Source: Epiperipatus broadwayi | Lineage: Eukaryota; Onychophora; Udeonychophora; Euonychophora; Peripatidae | Reading direction: 5' to 3' | NCBI GenBank assembly: GCA_028023455.1 | Contig: JAQFVV010000112.1 | Coordinates: 312,001 to 376,000, forward strand | Length of the DNA: 64,000 bases | Shown: positions 46,882 through 62,246 of the stretch, piece by piece | Position numbering within the stretch: position 1 is the first letter of the stretch | Layout of the letters: the number at the start of each line of letters is the position of its first letter | Translations under genes and position numbers: made by a program | The notes under the pieces: generated by a model | Told to the model about the DNA's origin: nothing | What the model saw: the letters and a program-made list of their open reading frames with translations, nothing else | The model's database searches: none

Positions 46882-49800
46882 TTATAGACTGGATATTTGT
46901 TTCAAGTGTGACCATGTGGCTGCAAACACATCTGGTTGAGCTAGGATGCTGTCTCTTTTTCTGAACAGTTCTAGTTTTATTGAATATGTTGCTGGGTGGC
47001 GTCAAGGGTTATTAGCAAGTGCGAAAGTGCATCTGGTACACCAGTAGGCATAAAGGCTATATGTTGCTGCATGAATAGCAAGGATGTTGCCTTTTTTAAA
47101 TGTATTTATTATTTCATCAATTGAAATGATAGCCTTTCTGTATGTGGTAAACATTGTGTGACGTATTGTTTCTAGTGCACTGCAGGAATGAAGAAAATGA
47201 TCTTGTGTCTCTTCTTCTCTATGACATAGCCCACACATGGGGTCTATATTTGTGTAGAATTTACGAAATCTGAGGAAATGTGTTGTGGCTAGAGCATTAA
47301 GATTAAGCTTAAGTAGAAAATCAAATAATTTTCGTTCTAATGACCATTTTCTGAATTGTTGCAGTAGTTGCCTGTTGTCTATCCCAAGAACTGATGGATG
47401 TAGATTAGGTGTCTGGTTTGGGTTTAGTATATTATAAATGTCCCAGTATGTATACTTGTTGTCATTATTGAATGCTATTTTGTTGTATATTGGCTTGAGT
47501 TCTTCAATCAGTGTGGATAGATATCCATATGAAGGGGGTGGTCTGTCTGTGGGTATTATACTAATTACACACTCCAGGTCTGGAAATCTTTTTATGGTTG
47601 CTGTTATTAGATTTACTGATTTCTGTGTGTAAAAAACATTGATTGTATGGAGTCCAAGTCCATTGCTATGTGGTGGTCTGCTCAGATTTTTTAAAGAGAT
47701 TGCCACTGTCTTTCTCTTCCATATTAGTTTGTTACAGATTGATGAGATTTTGGATATGAATGTTTTTGCAAATTTGATTATAGGTGTGTAGTAGGTAATT
47801 TTTGTAATTATAAGTTGATTAAATAGTGCTACCTTTGCGTATATTGACAGGTATGACTTTTCAAGTGAGATTGTGATTTTTTCAGCATCTTTTTTTAATT
47901 TATTTTGAATTTTTTGCCTCATTCCGTTGGTTCCAAGGTAGAATGGGAAACCAAGGAAAGCAGATGGTTTACCATTAAACATCTCTGTACAGTGCTTGCC
48001 TGTGTATATTGACCATGCAGCAGTTTTATTTGTGTTAATTTTTAAATTAAATTTTGAGGTATAATTCTTGATTATCTCTTGTAATATGGGGAGGTTCTTT
48101 TTAGAGGGGAGGAAAATGGTTACATCATCCATATAGGCTATGCATGATATATTTAAAGCAGTGTTTGGGATTTGAATGCCTTTTATTTTTTTCTGTATCT
48201 CTATTAATAGAGGATTTATATATATTGTAAAGAGCAAGGCACTGAGGGGGGATCCTTGTGGGATGGATTGACTCGGTCTGAAGGTTGGTGAATTTTTCCC
48301 ATTCAATGTGATGTGAATTTCATGGCTGAGTAGCAGATTGGCTATTATATATAGTAGGGATGGAGGTATTGTTTTTTTCAGCACATCTAATAATTTGGCT
48401 ATAGGCACTGAGTCAAATGCTGCCTCAATGTCTAGTTGAACTATAATTGGTGCATATTTCTTTCTTTTTTTTACTACTTCGATTATTGTTTTGTACATTA
48501 AGGCACCCTGGCCACTGGATGATCCTTTTTGGCATATTGTGCTGATAATAACACAGGGATTATATGTTGTTCTATTTTCTCCTTTATTACTCTTTCAAGA
48601 ATTTTTATTCCTAAAGGTCCCATTGAAATTGGTCGTAGATTAGATAAAGATGATATTGCTGTTGGTTTTTTGTTAAATGGAACCATTGCAATTGGGTATA
48701 GACTTTGTATGTTGTAAATTTTTTGGGATATGTAATTGGCTAAATCACACAGGTGGATGTGAAGTGACTAAGATGTTTGAACACAAATTTTGGAATTCCT
48801 TGTGGTCCTGGGTGACATGTGTTTGTTATTATTGCAAGTTGAAATACAATGTCAGTTGTTTTTATTGGTGTGTCTGTTTCAGGGTCTCCAAATATGTCTT
48901 CATTTGGTATGTACACTCTTTGTTTTTGCAGTTTTTTTTTAAAGTGGTGATATATTGGGTTTATCATGTTGTGTCCAGCTGTTATAGAGCCATCTATTTC
49001 AAGTGCCATAGGCACTCTGACTGTGGATGGGTATCCCAGTGCCCACCATATGTATGCTCTGGTCCAAGTGTGTTGTTGGGTAAGGTATATTTTTTTCTTT
49101 TTTATTGCTACATATTGCTTTAGTGTGTTGCATGTATTGTTGTACATTTCTGTAAGTTTTTTTATTTGTGTTTGATTATCTGTAGTTGGTCTGGAAATGG
49201 TTATTCTTTTATGTAGTTCATCTGCCAAAGCTAATAATCTGGTGGGGGGTGTTGAATTGCAGGTAATATGATTGATGTTGAAAGAAAGTATATTGGTGAA
49301 TGCTATATACTTTTGTACTGGATCGAGTGACATGTTTTGAAGTTTTTGGAGCATTATATATGTTTCTGAATATAGGAATTCAGTTGTTTGTGCTGGAAGA
49401 AGTATTCGCATAGTCTTTTGAAGGGCTATTGTTGTATTCTGTATTTTTGTTAGGTCGAGGGTGATGAACTGGGCAGCATGATCTGAGATTATAGATGGAC
49501 AGAGTTCAAGATTAAAATAATGATGTAACATTGGTGAGTAGAAACACAAATCAATAAGTGACTTATATCTATTGTTATTAAAAGATATTGAGTTTAATGG
49601 GAGAAAACTTTCAGCACTCATAAGTGGGATTGTTATTTGATGGATCCATTTGGTGACAAAAGTTTGGTAGGTCATGTTGAAATCTCCCAGGAGTATTATG
49701 GGATTTGGTGTTGCTGTAAGCATTGAATTTATTGTTGCTATTATTCTGGAGATGATGACAGGGCCTGGTGGTATATAGACAAATACTAGGTTAAGTGTGA

Positions 49801-50109
49801 TATTTTTATGATGGAGTGTTATTATGATAAGATTAGAGTCAATATATATAATTTTAAAAGAATCAAAAGGGCAGTTGTGGGATTTAATTATACCTGTGCC
49901 ACCTGATGGTGATGATGATTGCCTTGAGAAGGCACAAAACCCTTGGCTGACTAAATATTTTGAAGGATCAATTTGAGAGCCACTGTATATTTTTGTTTCC
50001 AATAGCCCCAGTATGTGTGGTTGTGTTGTATGTAACCATTTTTTGAGTTCAAAGAGTTTTTGATGGCATTTAAGCCTCTAATGTTTAGAGATCCAATTTT
50101 TATCTTCAT
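46882..50109 (-). pseudogene. LINE-A2 ORF2, endonuclease plus reverse transcriptase
   Basis: 1,076 codons from ATG 50,109 (MKIKIGSLNIRGLNAIK) to TAA 46,882-46,884 (HLKQISSL). Damage: a frameshift near 50,050, one near 48,740-48,690, one at about 48,498 and a TGA at 47,002 (ALANNP*RHPATYS). Endonuclease: ETKIYSGSQIDPS, SSSPSGGTGI, VYIPPGPVII, LLGDFNMTYQTF, SLIDLCF, ISDHAAQF. RT: LRPISMGPLGIKILERVI, VQLDIEAAFDSVP, SIPQGSPLSALLFTIY, CIAYMDDVTIFL (YMDD). C-terminus: CGLCHREEETQDHFLHSC. The length matches copy 1 almost exactly, which supports the start and stop chosen for both. The protein makes the first-strand nick and copies the LINE RNA at the target. Confidence 0.85.
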
Positions 50110-50162
50110 GTTACAGGATAATTTTATAACAGGGTATTGATTTTTTAATTCTAAATTTTTGT

Positions 50163-51771
50163 TTATATTGCAGTAGATGGATGCTGATACATATTTAAGA
50201 CTTGGTAGGGTTTATTATCAGTTTTTCTTTCATTTAATATTGGTTCAGACTCTATACAGGCAATTTGTGATGAAACTGAACAGTTGTCCATTTGTTGTTG
50301 GCTTAAATCCATTTCTATTTCATCATTTTCTAAGTTGTATATGTCTGATGAGTTGTGCTTTTGGTCTGTTTTTTTTTGCCTTTTTGGATTCATGGTTTTT
50401 AGGTGGTCTACCTGGCTTTCTTTTTCCCTCTGGTGTATTCTCTTGAATGGGTGGAAGAGGGGGTTCTATTGCATCCCTTATGTTTGATGCAGTTTTGTTT
50501 ATTATTGTGGTTTGTTTTATTATTGGTGTACTTATATTATCTTGATTTATATTTTCATTATATAGCTGTGTGTGTTTATTTTTTGTTTGCTGATTTTTAC
50601 TTGGTACACATTTTGTTTTATTGAGTTGCTGATCCTGTGATGTAATTACTGCATTTTGTGTTGTGGTTTCTTGAGAGTTATTTTTGTTTGAATCTTGGGT
50701 GTCTACGTTAGTTTTTGTGTTATTATTTTTTGGGTTAGTTTTTGGGATTGGCAATTCTGCTCCATTATCATTTTTGTTCATGGGTGTTTGAACCTGTATT
50801 TTTCCGGTTTCTATTATTGGGTTGTCAATTGATGTAGTGTTATTAGAATTTTTCTTTTCATCATCAGTGGGTTGTTCTGGGGAGAGGATTTTGTTTTGTT
50901 CACAGTGATTGCCTTTTGTGTTATCGCACTGAGTTTCTAGGTGGCCTCTCTGTCCACAGCCAAAACAATGTGGTTTTAAACCTCTTATGTGAAGAGAGTG
51001 TTGCTTCTTGATCTGTAATTTGTGTTGGGATCATGGCAGCATCTACATTTTTATGGAGTTTTATTTTAAATTCAAAATGATTACTACATATCGGTATAGG
51101 TGTGTCTTTTAAATAAATTGGCTGTAGGGCAATTACTTTTCCAAACGGGTTTATCATTTTTTGAAAATCTTGTAAGTTGTATTTAAGATAAGTATTTTTA
51201 AGCACTCCAGTAATAATATTTTTCTGGTTTTCATCTATAATTATGAGTGCGTAATTATCAAGTGCTAAAATAGTGGATTGAAAACATTCTTTTTGCTGCT
51301 GAGTATAAAAATCAATGGTTATATATCGCGAATTTGGATGGGCTGCGATACAAGAGATTGTTTCCCATAGTTCATTTTGCATAATTGCTTCATATAATAA
51401 AGCTTTTGGGAAACAATACAATGAGCATTGATTATCTATTACTGCGAGTACTAGCGATGTTGGCGAAAAAACCTGCGAAAAGTTTCAAATAACATGCGAG
51501 GCACCGTATCATTGAAACGGTCCATCACATTTTCAAGTGTTTTTTTTGTCCAGATTGTGGCTGGGGGTTGACGTTCCTCTTGAGTATGTAGATCTAGATT
51601 TTTAATATCATTTGTATTTGTTCTTTGGAAACGCGGTATTTGGGTTGGTGCTGTAATATTGCTGTTGCTTTTAAGTATTTTTGCATACAAAATAGGTGAT
51701 GTTGAAACTAACGATGTTGTTAATTTCATATTGGTGCTTAACTTGCTCACGCTTGACTGGGCAGTAGCCAT
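50163..51771 (-). pseudogene. LINE-A2 ORF1, gag-like protein with zinc knuckle
   Basis: From ATG 51,771 (MATAQSSVSKLS) to the stop at 50,163, about 536 codons with frameshifts near 51,440, 51,000 and 50,360. The middle part (50,921-51,421) matches copy 1: YCFPKALLYEAI, NIITGVLKNTYL, FGKVIALQPIYLKDTPIPI. One base out of frame comes GLKPHCFGCGQRGHLETQC, a CX2CX4HX4C knuckle; the second knuckle of copy 1 is not kept. The polar C-terminal tail (rich in N, Q, T) ends in SEPILNERKTDNKPYQVLN. ORF1 stop and ORF2 start are about 50 bp apart, so ORF2 was probably translated by reinitiation or internal entry. Confidence 0.75.
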
Positions 51772-51994
51772 GATTTATTATTCTGACTCAAGTCAGTTTT
51801 TTTTTTAAAAAAAAGATATGAATACACACCGATATTTTCTTTAAAAATACTCTATTAATCTATTATATGATTTGATTTGTTCTGTACTACGTTTGTTTTG
51901 CGACTAACAAGTTGAAACAAAAGAAAAATATAAAAACTTACATAGGAGAGCTTAAAGATTGCTTCTTACCTCAGCAGAGATTTGCTGCAGGATC

Positions 51995-56700
<4,706 letters not shown>

Positions 56701-56707
56701 ATGCATT

Positions 56708-56860
56708 CAACTGTTAGTTAATATCACAGAAAACAGGTTAGTATATGCACCAACTGTTAGTAATATCACAGCAAACAAATGTTAGTAATATCACAGCAAA
56801 CAGGTTAGTATATGCACTAACTGTTAGTAATATCACAGCAAACAGGTTAGTATATGCGCA
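56708..56860 (-). repeat. 42-bp minisatellite next to a hammerhead motif
   Basis: About 3.5 units of 'aactgttagtaatatcacag' - 'caaacaggttagtatatgca', starting at 56,708, 56,751 (shortened), 56,779 and 56,819. The last unit runs straight into the GAAAC box of the motif at 56,858-56,898. Confidence 0.85.
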
Positions 56861-56898
56861 ATGTTTCGAGAGGTATTTTTCTCCCCTCTTCTTCAGGT
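56858..56898 (-). ncRNA. Hammerhead-like motif of PLE type at 56.9 kb
   Basis: Minus strand: CTGAAGA, AGAGG, a loop of 11 nt, CCTCT, C, GAAAC, ATTGCG. AGAGG and CCTCT pair perfectly. CTGAAGA in place of CTGATGA together with GAAAC is a form frequently seen at the ends of Penelope-like elements. No PLE coding sequence adjoins. The motif is preceded by a tRNA-like head and followed by the 42-bp repeat, so the whole may be one short non-autonomous element. The A in place of the conserved U probably weakens or abolishes catalysis. Confidence 0.5.
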
Positions 56899-56919
56899 GT
56901 TTCTGGCCTGACCAGTGAC

Positions 56920-57006
56920 AGTACTAGCATGGGATTTGAACCTGTGTCCTTAGATTATTGATGTTGAAGTTTAAGATAATACTCTAACCAACTGAGCCAT
57001 CCTGCC
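56920..57006 (-). mobile_element. tRNA-like head of a SINE-type element
   Basis: Minus strand: GGCAGGA, box A TGGCTCAGTTGGT (56,987-56,999), box B GGTTCAAATCC (56,932-56,942). Box A and box B match the consensus well and could drive RNA polymerase III transcription. The anticodon region does not fold as a normal 5-bp arm (a long loop sits between ATTAT and ATAAT), so this is a SINE head and not a functional tRNA. About 20 bp downstream it meets the hammerhead-like motif. Confidence 0.55.
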
Positions 57007-57319
57007 AAAGGCAACAGTATGTAGTAATTTCATATACTTATCTATGAGGTTCCTCCTGATTTCTCCACACATATTAGATGATAGAAATAGTTCAATATAA
57101 AAATACAGCTAGAACACCATCATCACAAACCTTCAGAAAAATATTTTTCAGTCTGATATACTTTTTTGAAGCTTTCTTAAAGGGAGAGGCATACCTGGCC
57201 TATTTTTGTATAATTTATTAAAGAAGAACTGAAAATGGAATTGGGGGGGGGGGGGCATAAAAAGTACATCAAAATTCTGTTATCATTTAGAGTACTATAA
57301 CAGCTGCCTTGCAATGTAT

Positions 57320-58200
57320 CTGAATGAAGAGAAGATTGCTGTTCTGAGCCACTTAGTGTTCGATGAGGAAAGACCCATCACATTTGCATTATGAATTTTA
57401 TCAACAATGAAAAAAAATTATAGCAAATTGTTTTACTGTCAAAAAACTTCATTAATATTTCTAAGGTCAATATTTCAAGCTTATTATTGATCCTAAACCA
57501 TTATTGGGTATTTACTCCGAGAATAAGACAGCTCTTGATCTACTACACTCCAGAATGTACTGGGTAAATTTGCTGTTACAATATGATTGTGAATTCGAAT
57601 GCCCCAAGGGGAATATAATACAGCTGCAGATGTCCTGTCTGGAAAATTGTTGAACCTGTAATTATAGAAAGAGTATTATTGGCAAATTGAAGTCTAAAAG
57701 AATAGATAGAAACTATATTAAAATGTACAAAAAATGTTTGGAATTGCGAATGTTTAAAGATTGAATAAGCAAAGGATAATCCAGCTATAACTCTAAAGTT
57801 CTCCAAGTCTTTTTTGGGCATAAAAAGTGCTGCAACAATTAAAATCAGTTTCATGAAAAGTTTAGATATTTACCATAAAATGGTAACCAAAACTTTATTT
57901 TTCCAATATTCATATCATCAACTACTGCAGGGAATTTTTCAGCTGAAATGATGTTTGGAAGAAAACTTAAAAAACAAACCGCCAATGCTTTATATCAGCA
58001 ATAAATTAAGAACTATGCAAGTTGAAAGTTTGAAAAGCTCGATTAAAGAGAAAAAAAAAGTGAATGAAGGGGGAAGTTGTGAAACTTTTATCTAAACAAA
58101 TAATAAAAGGTTTAGAGATGCCAAAACCAAGAAACAGCCCATCTAGTCCACAAAAATTTAGATAAAATGTATCATAGAGACAAATGAGCTGCAACTTAAG
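57320..58200 (+). pseudogene. Ty3/gypsy-type pol relic: RNase H and integrase end
   Basis: RNase H: IAVLSHLVFDEERPITFA (as in AVLSH...RPIAFASR), then STMKKNYSKL, then after a frame change IDPKPLLGIYSENKTAL, SRMYWVNLLLQYDCEFECPKGN and, one base out, AADVLSGKLL (as in ADALSR). The distal integrase follows at about 57,930: FSAEMMFGRKLKKQ, matching the SPAELMFGRRL signature of gypsy integrases. Between the two (57,680-57,900) the integrase zinc finger and DDE core are missing, so an internal deletion has occurred. Stops and shifts are frequent. No LTRs, gag or protease were seen. Confidence 0.7.
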
Positions 58201-59094
58201 AGTGAAAAACTCACTTCCTCTTGTGTGAAAGCCCTACAGAAATAGAAAAGCATTCTTATTTAATAAAAGACCTGTTTTTTCAGAAAGTATGAATTTCTGA
58301 AATGGAGAAGATAGTGACATGTATAAATATATGGTGTGTGTTTATATATATTCTTTAAAATAAATATATTTATTTATTCTGTAAATAAAATGTCGTATGT
58401 GTAAATATATATTTATTCTAAAAAAAACCTAAGATATATATATTCTGTAAAGAAATGTTAGATTTACTAAAAAGATTGACAATTAACTAAGATTAATAAT
58501 TAATTAAGATTAATAATTAAATAAAAAACAAGCATTTAAAACAATTTAAACCTTGAAGACAATAACAGGAATGCCTTGTGATAACTAAAGTAAACAAGAG
58601 AGAAGAAATAAAAGTATAATCTTTCAATTAGCTTTTTGTCTACTCCTGCTGAAGATTAAATAGAAGATTTATAAGAGAGAATAATCAATCAAAAAGAATG
58701 CAACAAAGACAAATCTACAATGCCAGTGAATTTCACCATAGTGCAAACCTTAAAACTTTATAGGTTGTGCAGATCTTTATTATCGTTTTTTAAAATTCTT
58801 AGAGCCACAATTTTTAAGCACAAATTAATTTATATATAATCTAAAGAACTTATTACAATTTATGACATATCTGTAAATAATAAAGTTAAAATAAATGGAT
58901 TGGAATTGGGAAGAATATAAAGCAATGACAAACTATCATTTGCATTAATTATGCATTATTAATAATATTGTATAGTTTATTTAACTCAATATATTTTCAA
59001 AGAGATGACATTCATACTTCTAGTCTAGGGATTAATTATATATCTCATATTCATTCTAGTGCAAATTTTTATATAATTCCTGCTTTATTTTTCT

Positions 59095-59131
59095 AACAGT
59101 TTCGACTGTCCTGCACTCTTCATCACCAGAG
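59095..59131 (-). ncRNA. Hammerhead-like motif in PLE-2 3' end
   Basis: Minus strand: CTG-GTG-ATGA, A, GAGTG, CAGGA, CAGTC, GAAAC, TGTT. It aligns base for base with 13,571-13,604 except for a GTG insertion in the CTGATGA box and one mismatch in helix II. Comparing both copies suggests the ancestral form CTGATGA-A-GACTG-CAGGA-CAGTC-GAAAC-TGTC, a full match to the small hammerhead core. This copy is probably inactive. Confidence 0.6.
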
Positions 59132-59710
59132 CTACAACATTTAAACATATAATCATATAACCATTATTTTATATACATATAAAAATACATATTTTACATT
59201 ATTATTTATAATCATATTTTATTTTCAACTTTATACCTTCTCTTATTTCCTAATTCTTATTTCTTATTATTTCATTATTTCTACTTCCTTTTTATTTTTA
59301 TTTCTTCTATCTTATCTATCATTCTAGATTATTATTCAATATATCTCTATCAACTTTCTATTTTATTTTTTATTTTAATACCTATTAATCTAATTTCTTT
59401 TCTTCCTTTCTATTATTTATCTATACTTATTTTTTATTAATAATTTTTTATTTATTCCTATTCCTATCTTTATTAATTATTCTCATTTTTAATTGACTTA
59501 TTCATTTTACTCATTTTTGTATAACTTTCTTTTTCCTTTTTATATTTATAACTGTTTTTATTCTTTAGCCTCTTTTTCATATATTTCTTTGATGTAACTC
59601 CCTTTATTATCAATTTCTTTAACAATTTTTCCTATTTTTTAAACTTTTTATTTTTACAAAACTTTATATATATATTTCTTTTTTTATTATTACTAATCTT
59701 TCTATAAAAA

Positions 59711-60354
59711 CAATGTTTTTACCCCCACCCCATCTCTATTTAGATTTGGTTTTATCTTCTTAATTAATATAGCTTTTATTTTTTATCTCTTTTTTTATTG
59801 GTATAACCAATCATTTTTATAATATCTTTCTCAAATATATGTTCTGTTTTATAGAATGTATATAAATTGATGGTTTTTTTTATCATACCTATACTGAATC
59901 AATCTTGTGTACATTGAATATTTTGTTTCTCCTGCATATTTAGTTTTTATTATAATATTATTACATGATCTCATTCTATTTCATATACTCCATTTATATG
60001 TTTTTATATTCCTTTAATATATTTATTATCTAATATATCTATTATATTTCTCCTTTTTTATTTACTATCTTATATTTAATCACTTTATTATATTTTTTAT
60101 TAATTTTTTTAATAATTTGATTAATGTTCTTTACTATATTATTACTATATATTTTAACCCCCATATCTTTATCCTTTTTTATTCTATTTTTCTTATATTT
60201 TCCCTTTTCTTCTTCTTTATTTTCTCCTTTATATCTTTCTTCTGATATTTTTGCTCTTTTCTCTATTACTTTCTCTGGATATTTATTTTTTAAAACTTTT
60301 TAACTATTAATGCTATCTCTTCTATTTTTCTTCATTTGAAAATTAATAGCTCTA
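59711..60354 (-). pseudogene. PLE-2 GIY-YIG endonuclease and linker
   Basis: Minus strand, near 59,970-59,740: KYAGETKYSMYTRLIQYRYDKKN, later ILIKKIKPNLNRDGVGV. These align with YVGEIKNSIFTRLIQHRYEKKS and ILIKKIKQNLNRDGVGL of PLE-1, with the GET of the nuclease motif kept here. Several stops lie between. The lysine-rich linker upstream (about 60,000-60,350) also follows PLE-1. Sequence matching PLE-1 stops at about 60,354. Confidence 0.7.
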
Positions 60355-61880
60355 TAATGTAATGTTTTCCACATTTTAATAGATTCTGGTAGGCCTTCTT
60401 TTACTCACCATAAATTGAGTGAAAATTAATCAAGCTATGAATACAGAAAATGCAAATATTTTGTTTATATTTCTATAAAACATAGCTATATTTCCTGATT
60501 AACTGGTCTACCAATTATTTCGACTTATGCTAATGGTGGAATCAGCTTTCTATTTATTTTTATAAGGGTGCCAGGATTCATATAAGAATCCACTGAAATC
60601 CATAGCATCGCACATCATAAATTAAAAGGAAAATGATTTTTTAAAAAAACTGGATCACAGTTTACCATAACTAAAGTTATTATTTTTATTTTTAGATATT
60701 ATTCCTGGGGCTTAATTAATAAATATTGGCAAAGGGTAAATTATACATTCAAGTTCTAATAAACTAAAATAAATAACTATCTAAAATTAATAATATACAA
60801 ATGAAATTGATCTTAAAAGGTAAATATTTTCTTATGCAATTAAAATATTTAATAAATAATTATTATTTAGAAAGGACCGTGCATGCTAATCCGGGAAATC
60901 ATTTTATATAATTAATACAGTCCATTTCTTTCAGTTCTCTCTTTAAACAATCCATGGATTGAAATGTCATAAATCAGGGAATGTCACTATTGGAGTTATA
61001 TCACAAGTTTATATTAAGAATTGTTTACAAACTTAATTTAGTTACTATTGAGATATGAATAGCTTAGTTTACTGGTAAGTTTGTATAGATTTATGGGATC
61101 CTGAGCTCATAGAAATTATAATTGGTCTCTCCTGCTGGCATCTTCCATTGTCGGTCCATGCTATAGCTGGAGCTTGGTCATTATAACCTCTTCATTACTG
61201 TGTTCATGAGGCTTCATTTCCATTCTTGCATGATGGCTTCATTCAGCAATTGGTGTACCTATGCAGAAGTATATTACTGCCACAGACTATGCTCATAGAA
61301 ACTTCCAACTTTAAGCCATGTAACCAGAAGGTAAAGAAAGACAAGACTGAAGTTGTCCTCTTCTTTTTATACTTTGGTCCAGTTTTGAAAATTCTGCGCA
61401 TGTATCTTCTACATTTATTTTCTTTATCTGTTACAAAGTTCTTTTTTATAACAAATTTTTTTCAGCATCTTAAATTAATATTCTAATGTTTTCTTGATTG
61501 TAATATTTGTGCTTTTGGAATTCCTTTTGCTTATCTGGATTAGTAATCTGCATGCCTTTTTTTCTTTCCAATTTTAACTTTTATTTTTAATTACATATGA
61601 ATGAAAAATTGAGCTGTCATTGTACGTTTTAAAAAAAATCATGTCTTGCGTTGTTAGCCGAGAGGTATCGCAGTCGCCATGCAAGCAAGTAGTTGGTTGC
61701 AGACGGGTGTGGGTTCGCGTCCCGGCAGATGCTATGACATATAAAAAAAAAAAAAACAAATTACACAAACTAAAAAAAAAATTTTAAATGCATCAATTTA
61801 AAAGATCTTTAAATTTACTTTTTCTTTTTTTAGCTTTTAAATATTTTAAATACCAATATCTTTGGACCATCTATTTGTAG
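60355..61880. other. 1.5-kb segment interrupting PLE-2
   Basis: PLE-1-like sequence stops after 'gaaaattaatag' (60,354) and resumes at 'cttgaactaatac' (about 61,890), where PLE-1 is continuous apart from ~20 bp (23,150-23,185). The 1.5 kb between is non-coding and of unknown origin, apart from the SINE at 61.64 kb. It may be a non-autonomous element or the product of rearrangement. No convincing target-site duplication was found. Confidence 0.5.
61641..61756 (+). mobile_element. tRNA-derived SINE (same family as 33.5 kb)
   Basis: Plus strand GTCTTGCGTTGTTAGCC, box A-like TTAGCCGAGAGGTATC, variable arm, box B-like GGGTTCGCGTCCC, then GATGCTATGACATA and an A-rich tail (61,744-61,756). It agrees with the 33.5-kb copy over its whole length, including the non-tRNA end GATGCTATGACA. 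The A tail suggests mobilisation by a LINE. The open frame on the opposite strand (AGTRTHTRLQPTTC) is a shadow of this SINE. Confidence 0.75.
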
Positions 61881-62110
61881 TCAGTACAATAAACTCTTGA
61901 ACTAATACTACTTATTTTATATTTATTATCCAAAGTAGAATTCCAATTCATTATATTATTATCTACATTCATTTTCTTATATACTGATGTTTCTATTCTA
62001 CATTTTTCTTTTTCATATGAATTTTTTAATAATATATCCAAATATGACAGCTTATTTTATTATCTTCTCTTTTTACTAAAAAATTTATATTATCCACAAT
62101 GGTCAAAAAC
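61880..62110 (-). pseudogene. PLE-2 RT tail segment
   Basis: Minus strand: NKLSYLDILLKNSYEKEKC, IETSVYKKMNVDNNIMNWNS, YKISSISS. It aligns with KDNKLSYLDILLTKTYDKGKC...IETPVYKKMNRNSHMSWNS of PLE-1. It joins the two interrupting segments. Confidence 0.7.
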
Positions 62111-62164
62111 CAATATAAAAATAATTATCTATCCACAATGTTGTTAATGATATATTCTTAATAT

Positions 62165-62235
62165 AATAATCAATCTAAATAAAACTGAAACAAACAAGTA
62201 ATTATATTTACAATTATTTATTATCATCAGTAGTT
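62165..62235 (+). repeat. ~70-bp inverted duplication, left copy
   Basis: Reverse complement, with a few changes, of 63,590-63,660 (atataataatcaatctaaat, ataaaactgaaa, taattatatttacaattatt). The right copy includes the end of the PLE-2 RT core (NIIINLNKIE). The pair encloses PLE-3. Confidence 0.75.
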
Positions 62236-62246
62236 GTAAGTAGTAT

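Larger units (their letters stand above)
46634..51860 (-). mobile_element. LINE-A copy 2, near full length
   Basis: Minus-strand relative of the 16.9-22.3 kb LINE, with the same two-ORF plan: ORF1 51,771-50,163, ORF2 50,109-46,882, and a ~250-bp 3' UTR ending 'aataaagttttgctttgaaac' against the (ATC)n tail. The 5' leader runs to about 51,860 or beyond; the exact end is not visible. It is less damaged than copy 1: the RT half is open for 498 codons. The two copies are about half identical in ORF1, so they represent separate subfamilies. Confidence 0.8.

Noticed and set aside
46301-46939. 212-codon plus-strand frame and overlapping Lys/Asn-rich minus-strand frame
   Set aside because: Produced by the compound trinucleotide tract and the LINE-A2 3' UTR; no real protein features.
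47438-50624. Plus-strand open frames inside LINE-A2
   Set aside because: Antisense shadows of ORF1 and ORF2.
56920-57006. Functional tRNA gene
   Set aside because: Box A and box B are good, but the anticodon arm does not fold and the sequence continues into a hammerhead-like motif and minisatellite.
61574-61768. 64-codon minus-strand frame (AGTRTHTRLQPTTC)
   Set aside because: Antisense shadow of the SINE; such peptides are artefacts of tRNA-derived repeats.
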